Shown in pieces: positions 51,888-60,281 of a stretch of DNA of 64,000 bases. The notes under the pieces are model-generated. The model was not told where the DNA came from. It did not search any database and saw only the letters and a list, made by a program, of their open reading frames with translations. The position numbers and the translations under genes are program-made. The DNA is from Aquisphaera insulae (GTDB lineage: Bacteria > Planctomycetota > Planctomycetia > Isosphaerales > Isosphaeraceae), in contig NZ_JAALJH010000009.1 of the NCBI RefSeq assembly GCF_011064615.1, positions 62,001 through 126,000 of the forward strand. The letters are read 5' to 3'. Numbering within the stretch: the first letter of the stretch is position 1; every line of letters begins with the position of its first letter.

Positions 51888-52850
51888 TCAGACGAGATAG
51901 ACGATGGTGAACAGGATGATCCAGACGAGATCGACGAAATGCCAGTAAAGCCCGGCGTACTCGATCGTCTGGTAGTTCGTCTGGTTGTAGGCGCCCATCA
52001 GGGCCCGGATGAAGACGAGGATCAGGGTCACCACCCCGGCGGTCACGTGCAGGCCGTGGAAGCCGGTCATGGTGAAGAAGCAGGAGGCGAACAGGCTGAC
52101 CCACGGCCGGAAATGGCCGTTCGGGCTGATGCCCGGGGGGTAGTGTCGGCCGATCATCAGCTCGTAGTATTCGCTGGCCTGAACACCCAGGAAGATGCTG
52201 CCGAAGAGGATCGTCAGGCCCAGGAAGATCAGGCTCTTCTGCCGCTTCCCCTGCTGGATGGCGGAGAGCGAGAGGACCATGGTCACCGACGAGCAGATCA
52301 GGATGAAGGTGTTGATCGCGGTCAGGTTGATGCTCAGCGGGTTGGTCAGGTCGTCGTAAGGTTTGGGCCACTCGTGGGTGACGACCCCTTCGACCGTGGC
52401 CGTCACGCCGAGTCCGCCCAGGCTGGCGGCGAGCGAATCGGCCTTCGCCTTGCTCAGGTGATTGACGACCATCGGCTCGCCGGGCGCGGCCTCGGAGACG
52501 ATCTCGTGGGCCTCCTCGGCGGTGATTTCCGGGTTGGCCGCGCGGATGAGCTCGATGGCATGCTCGGGTTCGGAAGCCTTCGAGCGGAGGATCACACCGT
52601 AGGTGCCGTCGATATCCTTGAAGTTGGTGGTCGGTGCGTACAGGTTCGTGTACGAGGTCCGCGGGCTCCCCGCCCGGAGGACGATGTACGAGCCGATCAG
52701 GCCGGTGAAGAACATGATTTCCGTGGCCAGGAAGAGCCACATCGCGACCTTCCCCGGGGTCACCGGGGCGTGATGATCGTGGGAGTGCGACCTGCCCGGC
52801 GCTGGGCCGTGGGCATGCGCCGGGGTCGTGATGGAGGTTGCTTCGGCCAT
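51888..52850 (-). CDS. coxC: Cytochrome c oxidase subunit III with inserted bL12-CTD-like domain
   Basis: The 320-residue protein has the five-helix bacterial form of subunit III: KVAMWLFLATEIMFFTGLIGSYIVLRAG, NLTAINTFILICSSVTMVLSL, then three more helices ending YWHFVDLVWIILFTIVYLV. The N-terminus is His-rich (HAHGPAPGRSHSHDHH). Between the first helix and the usual WPKPYDDL segment lies an extra soluble block, residues 83-155. It starts YGVILRSKASEPEHAIELIR and runs through EEAHEIVSEA and LSKAKADSLAASL to GVTATVEG. This order resembles the C-terminal domain of ribosomal protein bL12. By subunit III topology the loop should face the periplasm. The gene follows ctaB in the cox operon. Confidence 0.93.
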   Translation of the reverse strand: MAEATSITTPAHAHGPAPGRSHSHDHHAPVTPGKVAMWLFLATEIMFFTGLIGSYIVLRAGSPRTSYTNLYAPTTNFKDIDGTYGVILRSKASEPEHAIELIRAANPEITAEEAHEIVSEAAPGEPMVVNHLSKAKADSLAASLGGLGVTATVEGVVTHEWPKPYDDLTNPLSINLTAINTFILICSSVTMVLSLSAIQQGKRQKSLIFLGLTILFGSIFLGVQASEYYELMIGRHYPPGISPNGHFRPWVSLFASCFFTMTGFHGLHVTAGVVTLILVFIRALMGAYNQTNYQTIEYAGLYWHFVDLVWIILFTIVYLV

Positions 52851-52916
52851 CGTGTGGATCCCTCGAAACGGGGCCGGTCGGAGAGGCGTCTCGAAGCCGG
52901 TGGACGCGTCGCGTCC

Positions 52917-53846
52917 TCAGGCCGGCGAGGGGTTCAGCAGCAGGAAGAGCAGGACCAGGGGCAGATACAGGAACGACATCCGGAGCAGGCGCCTGGCGTT
53001 CGCGTCCGAGATCTCGCGGAGGAACCGGACGGCCGCGGCCAGGTAGACCAGGCTCAGGACGAGTGCCCCGACGAAGTAGAAATCGCCGGCCAGGCCGATG
53101 ATGGTCGGGAGCAGGCTCGCGGGGACCAGGGCGAGGGCGTAGAGCGTCGCCTGGCGGGCCGTGATCGTGCCGTCGGGATCGACGTTCGGCAGCATCCGCA
53201 TGCCGCCTCGGGCGTAATCCTCGCGGTAGAGCCAGGCGATCGCCAGGAAGTGGGGGAACTGCCAGAGGAAGACGATGAGGAAGAGGGCGAATGCCTCGAT
53301 GCCGATCTTGCCGGTCGCCGCCGCCCAGCCGATCGCCGGGGGCAGGGCACCCGGGATCGCGCCGATGGCCGTGTTCAGGGTCGTCCGCGGCTTGAGCGGC
53401 GTGTAGACGAGCACGTAGAGCAAGAGGGTCGTTCCGGCGACGGCCGCCGCGGGACGATTGGCCCCGGCCAGGAGGATGGCCATGCCCGCCGACCCGAGGA
53501 TGACGCCCAGGATCGAGGCCTCGAGCGGCGAGACTCGCCGCCGGGGCAGGGCGCGGTTGGCCGTCCGCCGCATCCGGGCGTCGCGGGCCCGTTCCATCCA
53601 CTGGTTCAGGCAGCTCGCGCTGGCGGCGACCAGTCCGGTTCCCAGCAGCGTGAGGAAGACCGTGCCCGGGTGCGAGCTGCCGCGGGCGCCCATCAGGAAG
53701 CCGACCAGGACCGTGATCAGGACCATGAACACGATCCGCGGCTTGGTCAGCGAGACATAAGCGCGGAGCCGGTCCGCGACCGACGTCGCCGGAGACTCGG
53801 GCGACGGGGCAAGCTCCGGATGGACGAGGGAAACCGCCGATTTCAA
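52917..53846 (-). CDS. ctaB: Haem O synthase (protoheme IX farnesyltransferase)
   Basis: CtaB adds a farnesyl group to haem B, the first step toward haem A for the oxidase. The start is TTG at 53846, with GGAGG seven bases upstream, overlapping the ctaA stop codon as TTGA. The 309-residue protein has the UbiA-type Asp-rich motifs: NQWMERARDARMRRTANRALPRR near residue 80, and the second motif around WLYREDYARGGMRMLPNVDPDG. About nine helices are predicted. It acts in the inner membrane next to CtaA. Confidence 0.94.
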   Translation of the reverse strand: MKSAVSLVHPELAPSPESPATSVADRLRAYVSLTKPRIVFMVLITVLVGFLMGARGSSHPGTVFLTLLGTGLVAASASCLNQWMERARDARMRRTANRALPRRRVSPLEASILGVILGSAGMAILLAGANRPAAAVAGTTLLLYVLVYTPLKPRTTLNTAIGAIPGALPPAIGWAAATGKIGIEAFALFLIVFLWQFPHFLAIAWLYREDYARGGMRMLPNVDPDGTITARQATLYALALVPASLLPTIIGLAGDFYFVGALVLSLVYLAAAVRFLREISDANARRLLRMSFLYLPLVLLFLLLNPSPA

Positions 53847-54862
53847 GCGAGAGCCTCCAGGTTCGCCGGCGACGGACGTTCGCCGGCCGCGGGGCGTGGA
53901 TGATCCGGGTCGGGAAGGGCCGCCGCGACGCCGAGGTGCCGGGCGGCCCGCAGCGCCAGCACCACGCTCGACGCCAGCAGCAGGGCCGCGTTGGTCTGGT
54001 GGCCGGTGCGGAAGACCGCCTCGTAGAAGGTCACGGGCTTCGGCACGCCGCCGAAGGGGAGGATGTAGAGCAGGGCAATGATCCCGAGCGCCACCTGGAA
54101 CCACGCGGCGAGGACCAGCCAGCGGGCCGGCCCCGCGAGTTCCGGCAACTCCTGTCTGGCTCGGAAGGCGACCAGGCCGACGAGCGTGGCAAGCCCCAGG
54201 GCGGCCGCGGCGATCAGGGCATGGGCGACCAGCGATTCGAGCGTCCCGTAATGGCGCAGCCAGGCCCCCGCGGCGATCTGCGCGAGCACCAGCGCGAGCA
54301 TGGCGATCGACCGGCCTCGGAGTCGCCGACGATCCTCGATCGGCTCGCGACCTTCCAGCCAGTCCCTCCCCGTGACCACGGCCATCGCGACCATCAGCCC
54401 GAAGAAGGCCTGGGCCGTGAACCCGTGGACGGCCGCCAGCAGCGTGGAAATGAGCGTGACCCTCGTCCCGCCCAGGATCCCCTGGATGATCACCACGACG
54501 AGGGCCACGATCCCCAGGACCTTGACCCACCGGCGCGAGTCGAAGAGGAAGAGGGTGACCGCCAGCCCGATGGTCGCGAGGCCCACCGCGGAGCCGTAGA
54601 GGCGGTGCGAATGCTCCAGCACGACGCCGAACGAGGCATTGACGAAGTCGTAGAGGAACATGTTCATACCGAACGTCGTCGGCCAGTCCGGCACGGCCAG
54701 CCCGACGCGGTAGGTCGTGACCGAGCCCCCCACGAAGAGGAGGGGGAGCGTGAACAGGGCGGCGAGGACGGCCAACCAGTGGGGACTCCTCCGGTAGGCC
54801 GGCCGGGCGGGCGATCGCCCCGGGATTTCGTCGTCGGGATTCGTGCTGCGGGTCGCGGGCAT
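53843..54862 (-). CDS. ctaA: Haem A synthase (COX15/CtaA family)
   Basis: CtaA oxidises the methyl group of haem O to the formyl group of haem A. The 339-residue protein has eight predicted helices. Expected His motifs are seen in LEHSHRLYGSAVG, LAAVHGFTAQAFFGL, SLVAHALIAAAALG and RTGHQTNAALLLA, and the N-terminal loop VGGSVTTYRVGLAVPDWPTT is family-typical. I take the ATG at 54862; an in-frame TTG two codons earlier is possible. It is coupled to ctaB by the TTGA overlap and follows coxA by 42 bases. Confidence 0.93.
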   Translation of the reverse strand: MPATRSTNPDDEIPGRSPARPAYRRSPHWLAVLAALFTLPLLFVGGSVTTYRVGLAVPDWPTTFGMNMFLYDFVNASFGVVLEHSHRLYGSAVGLATIGLAVTLFLFDSRRWVKVLGIVALVVVIIQGILGGTRVTLISTLLAAVHGFTAQAFFGLMVAMAVVTGRDWLEGREPIEDRRRLRGRSIAMLALVLAQIAAGAWLRHYGTLESLVAHALIAAAALGLATLVGLVAFRARQELPELAGPARWLVLAAWFQVALGIIALLYILPFGGVPKPVTFYEAVFRTGHQTNAALLLASSVVLALRAARHLGVAAALPDPDHPRPAAGERPSPANLEALA

Positions 54863-54904
54863 GGGCAATTCATCGGGGCGAGGAACGCGGCGGTCTGGTT
54901 CGGG

Positions 54905-56767
54905 TCAGGCCATCACGGGATCGAGGACGATCCCCGAGGGGAGCGGAACGGTCTGGGGCAGGTAGTCCTGCTCCTGGCCCGGGACGCTGTACTCATAGGG
55001 CGGATGGTACACCGTCGGGATCCGGGCGAAGTTGTAATGGGGAGGGGGCGAAGAGGTGCTCCACTCCAGCGTGTTGGCGTTCCAGGGGTTCACGGGCGCC
55101 TTCGGGCCGATGAACAGGCTGGAGCAGAAATTATACGCGAAAACGATCTGGGTGACACCCAGGAGGAACGCGTTGATGGTCATGAACTGGTTCATCCCGA
55201 TCACCCCGGCCCGGTTCAGGTAATCGTAGACGAGCGGGTCGGCGATCCGCCGGGGGTGGCCGTGCATCCCGATGATGTGCATCAGGAAGAAGGTCCCGTT
55301 GAAGAAGATGAACGTCAGGAAGAAATGGATCATCCCCAGCCGCTCGTTCATCATCCGCCCGAACATCTTGGGGAACCAGTAGTAGATGGCGGCGAAGATC
55401 CCGAACGTGCTGCCGCCGAAGAGCACGTAGTGGATGTGGCCGACGATGAAGTAGGTGTCATGGATGAGGATGTCCACGGGCGTGGCCGCCATGAAGATGC
55501 CCGAGAGCCCGCCGATGATGAACATCGCCACGAAGGCCATGGCGTTGAGCATGGCCGAGGTGTACTGGATCCGGCCGCCCCACATCGTCCCCAGCCAGTT
55601 GAAGACCTTGATGGCCGAGGGGAGGGCGATCATCATCGTCGACAGCATGAACGTCGCGCCGAGTGCGGGGTTCATGCCCGACTGGAACATGTGATGGCCC
55701 CAGACGATGAAGCCGAGCCCGGCGATCCCGGCGATGGCGATCACCATCGGCTTGTAGCCGAAGAGCGGCTTCCGCGAGAACGTCGCGATGATGTCCGAGA
55801 CCATGCCCATGGCCGGCAGGATCATGATGTAGACCGCCGGGTGCGAGTAGAACCAGAAGAGGTGCTGGAAGAGCAGGGGGCCGCCGCCGCCGACCACCGG
55901 GGGGGAGTTGGCCACGGTCCAGGCGACCGGGCTGAAGAAGTTGGTCCCGGCCACCCGATCCAGGGTCTGCATGATCAGGGCCGAGGTCAGGACCGGCAGG
56001 GCGAACGCCTGGAGCAGGGCCGTGATGAACATCGCCCAGACCGTCATCGGCATCCGGAACATCCGCATCCCGGGGGCCCGCAGCATGACGATCGTCGTGA
56101 TGTAGTTGATCGAGCCCATCAGCGACGAGATCCCGGCGAACAGGAGCGCCATCAGCCAGAAGGTCTGGCCGTTGAGCGAGCCGGGGGTGGCCCATTTCGC
56201 GATCGAGAGGATCGGATAGCTCGTCCAGCCCGCCTCGGCCGATCCCCCCTCCACGAAGAACGAGTAGGTGATCAGGACGAACGCCGGCCACATGAACCAG
56301 TACGAGAACATGTTCAGCTTCGGGAACGCCATGTCCCGGGCGCCGATCATGAGCGGGATCAGGAAATTGCCGAAGGCCCCGGTGAGCAGCGGGATGATCA
56401 CGAAGAAGATCATGATCGTCGCGTGCATCGTGAAGAGCTTGTTGTAGAACTCCGGCGGCATGTGGTAGCCGAGGTTCGGGTCCGACCAGAGCAGGCGACC
56501 GAGGATGGGCATCGGCTTCCAGGGCCAGGCGAGCTGCCAGCGGACGGCCATCGCCAGCAGGCCCCCCAGGACGAAGAAGATCAGCCCCGAGAACAGGAAC
56601 TGGATGCCGATGACCTTGTGGTCCTGCGAGAAGACGTACTTCGTCAGGACGTTCGAAGGCGCCGGGTGGATGTGGTCGTGGCCGTGCCCGTCTCCATGAT
56701 CGTGGCCGTGGGAGGAAACCTGGGGCGTCGGGCCGCCGGGATCCTTGCCGATCGCTTCGGAGCTCAT
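54905..56767 (-). CDS. coxA: Cytochrome c oxidase subunit I, A2 type
   Basis: The 620-residue catalytic subunit reduces oxygen to water and pumps protons. Haem and CuB ligands are all present: His115 (FTMHATIM), His309 (FYSHPAVY), His358-359 (WGHHMF), His444 and His446 (VGHIHYVL). Tyr313 is placed for the His-Tyr crosslink. The helix VI motif is YSHPAVY, lacking the Glu of A1 enzymes (GHPEVY), which marks the A2 type with the Tyr-Ser pair as proton route. The N-terminus has a His-rich run (SSHGHDHGDGHGHDHIH). The gene starts four bases after the coxB stop codon. Confidence 0.97.
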   Translation of the reverse strand: MSSEAIGKDPGGPTPQVSSHGHDHGDGHGHDHIHPAPSNVLTKYVFSQDHKVIGIQFLFSGLIFFVLGGLLAMAVRWQLAWPWKPMPILGRLLWSDPNLGYHMPPEFYNKLFTMHATIMIFFVIIPLLTGAFGNFLIPLMIGARDMAFPKLNMFSYWFMWPAFVLITYSFFVEGGSAEAGWTSYPILSIAKWATPGSLNGQTFWLMALLFAGISSLMGSINYITTIVMLRAPGMRMFRMPMTVWAMFITALLQAFALPVLTSALIMQTLDRVAGTNFFSPVAWTVANSPPVVGGGGPLLFQHLFWFYSHPAVYIMILPAMGMVSDIIATFSRKPLFGYKPMVIAIAGIAGLGFIVWGHHMFQSGMNPALGATFMLSTMMIALPSAIKVFNWLGTMWGGRIQYTSAMLNAMAFVAMFIIGGLSGIFMAATPVDILIHDTYFIVGHIHYVLFGGSTFGIFAAIYYWFPKMFGRMMNERLGMIHFFLTFIFFNGTFFLMHIIGMHGHPRRIADPLVYDYLNRAGVIGMNQFMTINAFLLGVTQIVFAYNFCSSLFIGPKAPVNPWNANTLEWSTSSPPPHYNFARIPTVYHPPYEYSVPGQEQDYLPQTVPLPSGIVLDPVMA

Positions 56768-56771
56768 CCGC

Positions 56772-57596
56772 TTACCTCCCCTGGTTGTCCGTGGCCATCG
56801 AGAGCTGGGATCGGTTCTGCTCGGCGAGCATCTCAGCCTGCCACCTGGCGAATTCGTCGTCGGTCGCGTGGACCGTCACGTTGCCGCGCATCTTGTAGTG
56901 CCCCCAGCCGCAGAGCTCCGCGCAGACGAGCTCGAACTTGCCGGCGGTGTCGCTGTCGAACCAGACCGGGATGGTCAGCCCGGGGACGGCGTCCTGCTTC
57001 ACCCGCATCTGGGGCAGGAAGAACGAGTGGATCACGTCCGTCGACTTGAGGTTGATGAGCGTCTGGCGATCCTTCACGAAATGGAGGTCGTTCACCGTGA
57101 ACAGGTCATCCGCCGTGTAGAGCTTCCGGTCGGGGCCGGGATACCGCATCATCCACTGGAACTGGCGGGCCGTGATCTCCGCCGTGGCCGGGACCCTGGG
57201 CGCCGCGCTGCGGAACTTGATGCTGGCCCAGGTCCCCATCTGGTACAGGGCGATGAAGACGAGGATGGCCGCCGGGATGATCGTCCAGATGACCTCGAGC
57301 CGCTGGCTGCCGTGGAAGTATCGGGACTGGCGGACGGGCTTGCCGTCGGCGTCGAGCCGGTCGGCGAATCGGTGGGCCTCCCACACCAGGACGACCTGGG
57401 TCCCGATGAAGACGATGCCCGTGATCGCCAGGATGATCACGAAGAGGCTGTCGATCTCCCGCCCGAAGGTGGAGACGCTGTGGTGCATGTCGCCGGCGGT
57501 GTTGGGCAGCCACCAGTCGGGGGAAAGCGGGGCGTAGAGGAAGGCCCCCACGGAGAAGATCGCCGCGAGGGCGAACAGGACGCTCCAGTTACGCAC
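56772..57596 (-). CDS. coxB: Cytochrome c oxidase subunit II
   Basis: Subunit II takes electrons from cytochrome c through a dinuclear CuA centre. The 274-residue protein has two membrane helices (FVIILAITGIVFIGTQVVL and VIWTIIPAAILVFIALYQM) and a periplasmic cupredoxin domain. All CuA ligands are seen: His190, Cys225, Glu227, Cys229, His233 and Met236 in CAELCGWGHYKM. It lacks a fused cytochrome c domain, so the upstream dihaem lipoprotein may be its electron donor. The start is GTG with GGGGAG eight bases upstream. Confidence 0.97.
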   Translation of the reverse strand: MRNWSVLFALAAIFSVGAFLYAPLSPDWWLPNTAGDMHHSVSTFGREIDSLFVIILAITGIVFIGTQVVLVWEAHRFADRLDADGKPVRQSRYFHGSQRLEVIWTIIPAAILVFIALYQMGTWASIKFRSAAPRVPATAEITARQFQWMMRYPGPDRKLYTADDLFTVNDLHFVKDRQTLINLKSTDVIHSFFLPQMRVKQDAVPGLTIPVWFDSDTAGKFELVCAELCGWGHYKMRGNVTVHATDDEFARWQAEMLAEQNRSQLSMATDNQGR

Positions 57597-57675
57597 GTGA
57601 GACGCTCCCCTGATCGGTCGACTTTCGAGATCGTCCGCGGTCCGATGGCGATTAGCCGGCGGCCCCCGGCGGTGG

Positions 57676-58971
57676 TCAACGCGTGGCCACGGCTGAGGTC
57701 CCGGTCCCCGAATGGCCGGTCGACTCCTCGAGCAGCTCGGGCTCGAACGGCAGGGCCAGGACGAAGTTCACGAGGTCCCACACCTTCTTCTCATCGATGG
57801 TCGGGTAGTGGGCCGGCATCTGGGCCCCGGTGATCCCCTTGGCGATTCGCCAGTAGATGTCGATCGGCCGCCGGCCCCCCTTGTAGACGGTGTCCTTGCC
57901 CCGGTTCAGGTTCGCCGGGCGGAGGGGGTTGCCCCAGTCGTCCAGCTTCTGGCCCCAGAGGTCCTTCATCTCCGCCGGGAGGGCGTCGATCCGCTGCTGA
58001 CGCTCGCTCGGGTTGCCGCCGAAGACGACCTGGTTGAAGACGACCTGGGGGACGAAGCTTTTGCCATCGCCCCGGGCCTTCAGGCCGTGGCAACCGGAGC
58101 ACTCGAGCTTCTCCATCGTCTTCCCCAGGAAGAGCTCGCGACCGCGGAGGATGCTCTCGCGGGTGGCCTCGGTCCGCGGGATCGTCGGGTTGACGACCTT
58201 GGCCTGGTCGGCTTTCCAGCGGTTGATCACGGCGTCGGAGATCTCCTTCGCCGACTCGGAGGAGAGGGCGTTGATGTCGGTCTCGTCGGAGATCGCCCCC
58301 TCGTCGATGAGCGCAAGCTCCGTCTCGCCCCGGATGGACAGGAAGATCACGTAGTCGACGACCTGTTCGATCTCGAAGTCGGAGAGCAGCGCCTCGAACG
58401 CCGGCATGGACGTGCCGTGGAGTCCGTTGCGGACGGTCCGCTTCAGGTCCTCGCGGGCAGGCCGCGCCCCGTTGGGCGTCGAGGTGAACTTGAACAGCCC
58501 CCGCCGATAGTCACGCGGGTATGGATACAGGAAAGGGGCCGTCGGACCGTCCCCCGCGCCCGAGACGCCGTGGCAGTGCAGGCACTGGCGGCGATAGATC
58601 CCGTATCCGCCCGGGTAGGGCGTCGGCTTGCCGGAGGTCGAATCAAGGATTGCAGACCTCTTGACCGCACCGTCGATCATCTGGTAGTTCGCCAGGAAGG
58701 CCCCGCCGGTCATCAGCAGGTCCCCCATCGATTCCGGCACGCGGATCTGCTGAGGGCTGTCCCCGTAGAGGGTCGCAAGGTCCTTGCGCACCTTGTCCTG
58801 CAACCTCGGCTTGCCGAAGAGGCTGGACTTGCCGCCTTTCATCTCCTTCGTGAGGGCGTCATTCTCCACGTACTGGAGCGGGCCGGCGAGGAAACGATCG
58901 GAGCAGCCCGAGGCGACCGTGAACAGGAGGCAGAGGCCGATGACTCGATGGGGTCGACTCCGCAAGGTCAC
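57676..58971 (-). CDS. Dihaem cytochrome c lipoprotein
   Basis: The 431-residue protein begins at GTG 58971 (GGGAGG eight bases upstream) with a lipoprotein signal VIGLCLLFTVASGC. It has two c-type haem sites, CLHCH near residue 120 and CSGCH near 298. Candidate axial Met residues lie in GTSMPAFEALLSDFE and GAQMPAHYPTID. As the first gene of the cox operon it likely passes electrons to CoxB, or to it from an upstream quinol-oxidising complex not seen here. The two cytochrome domains are separated by a helical linker of about 100 residues. Confidence 0.92.
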   Translation of the reverse strand: MTLRSRPHRVIGLCLLFTVASGCSDRFLAGPLQYVENDALTKEMKGGKSSLFGKPRLQDKVRKDLATLYGDSPQQIRVPESMGDLLMTGGAFLANYQMIDGAVKRSAILDSTSGKPTPYPGGYGIYRRQCLHCHGVSGAGDGPTAPFLYPYPRDYRRGLFKFTSTPNGARPAREDLKRTVRNGLHGTSMPAFEALLSDFEIEQVVDYVIFLSIRGETELALIDEGAISDETDINALSSESAKEISDAVINRWKADQAKVVNPTIPRTEATRESILRGRELFLGKTMEKLECSGCHGLKARGDGKSFVPQVVFNQVVFGGNPSERQQRIDALPAEMKDLWGQKLDDWGNPLRPANLNRGKDTVYKGGRRPIDIYWRIAKGITGAQMPAHYPTIDEKKVWDLVNFVLALPFEPELLEESTGHSGTGTSAVATR

Positions 58972-59393
58972 GCGATCATCCTCCCCTCGGCGGGTCGAAG
59001 GCGACTGTCTGCGACCCGTCGGATCCGACAAGAGCGGAATTAGGCCGGGAATCCGGCCTCGCACGTAGCACCTGAAACGAGCAGATTCAAACCTCGAGAC
59101 GCACCTCGCGCGTCCCGCCAGGCCGCCCTCTTCGATGCCGGCCGCCGGGACGCAAGTCCTTGGCGACCAATGAGCGGGGTATTCTGACGACCGGCATTCA
59201 ACGCCGTCAAGGCGCGGACGACCCATTACCGGGAAGATATCCTAGTCATCTTCTACGAAGCCTACAAGACACCCGAAGATTTCGCGGAATTCGCCGAGAA
59301 TGAAATTTATGACGGGGCTGAAATCGATCGATAGAGAGGAAGACTCCAGTCCCGTTCCCGACCGCCCGATCGCATACCAATGTGCGAAATCCC
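58972..59393. other. Promoter region of the cytochrome oxidase operon
   Basis: The 422 bases between the cytochrome c gene and the divergent CPBP protease gene contain the candidate promoter at 59181-59210 and no supported gene. Confidence 0.45.
59181..59210 (-). promoter_or_regulatory. Candidate sigma-70 promoter of the cox operon
   Basis: TTGACG (59210-59205) and CAGAAT (59186-59181) are 18 bases apart on the minus strand. The start near 59174 would give a leader of about 200 bases before the cytochrome c gene. Confidence 0.4.
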
Positions 59394-60233
59394 ATGCCCT
59401 CAAGCCGTCGATCCACGCAAGAGAAGGACCGTCCGGCCCCCTATCATCGGGAGTACCGGCGCGGCAAGCGCCTGCTCGTCATCGAGTCGCCGGAGCCGCC
59501 GCCGGTGACCTACTGGTCCGCGACGCGTCGACCGCTCCCTTCGCTGATCCTGGTGGCCCCGCTCATCCTGGCGTATGAACTCGGTGTGATCTGGCTCGGG
59601 GGTGCTTCGTCCGCCGTCCGCACGGGGGCCGACGCCTGGATGCGGCGAGGGCTCTCCTCCGTCGGGATGACCGACCAGTGGCTCCCGCCGCTGGCGCTGG
59701 TGCTGATCCTGCTGGCCTGGCAGGTCTGCAGCCCGCGGAACTGGCGGTTCTCCCCCTCCACGCTCGTCGGCATGGTCCTGGAGAGTGGCGTCCTGGCCGT
59801 GGCACTCGTGGGGATCAGTCGGCTGATCGACGTGGGATTCACGTTCCTCGATCAGCATCCGCCGCCCACGCTGGCGATGGACGGTGCCTCCGCCTCGACC
59901 TACGCACCCCTGATCGGATTCCTGGGAGCGGGGGTCTACGAAGAGGCACTCTTCCGGCTCTGCCTGGTGCCCGTCTTCTTCTACACGCTCAAGCTGCTCC
60001 AGATGCCCCAGGTGCTGGCGAGTGCCCTGGCGGTCACGGGCTCCGCCCTGCTGTTCTCGCTCGCGCATCACGCCGGGACGCCGGGCGAAGCGTTCACCTG
60101 GTACGCCTTCGTCTTCCGCTGGATGGCCGGCGTGTACTTCGCCTGGGTCTTCATCGTCCGCGGTTTCGGCATCGCGGTCGGCACGCACACGGCGTACGAT
60201 ATCCTCGTCGGTTGGGTGGGGTGGCAGGTCTGA
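59394..60233 (+). CDS. CPBP-family intramembrane glutamic protease
   Basis: The 279-residue membrane protein has a cytoplasmic Arg-rich N-terminus of about 50 residues and about seven helices. The CPBP (Abi, Rce1-like) motifs are present: the catalytic EEALFR in GAGVYEEALFRLCLV, FSLAHHAG as the second motif, and GTHTAYDIL as the third. Rce1 relatives cleave peptides inside the membrane; bacterial roles vary. I use the ATG at 59394; a GTG four codons earlier is also possible. Neither has a clear ribosome-binding site. Confidence 0.87.
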   Translation: MPSSRRSTQEKDRPAPYHREYRRGKRLLVIESPEPPPVTYWSATRRPLPSLILVAPLILAYELGVIWLGGASSAVRTGADAWMRRGLSSVGMTDQWLPPLALVLILLAWQVCSPRNWRFSPSTLVGMVLESGVLAVALVGISRLIDVGFTFLDQHPPPTLAMDGASASTYAPLIGFLGAGVYEEALFRLCLVPVFFYTLKLLQMPQVLASALAVTGSALLFSLAHHAGTPGEAFTWYAFVFRWMAGVYFAWVFIVRGFGIAVGTHTAYDILVGWVGWQV

Positions 60234-60281
60234 GCCTCGCCGCCGACAGTCCCTCGTCTCCATCGAGGCGCCCCCACCGCC

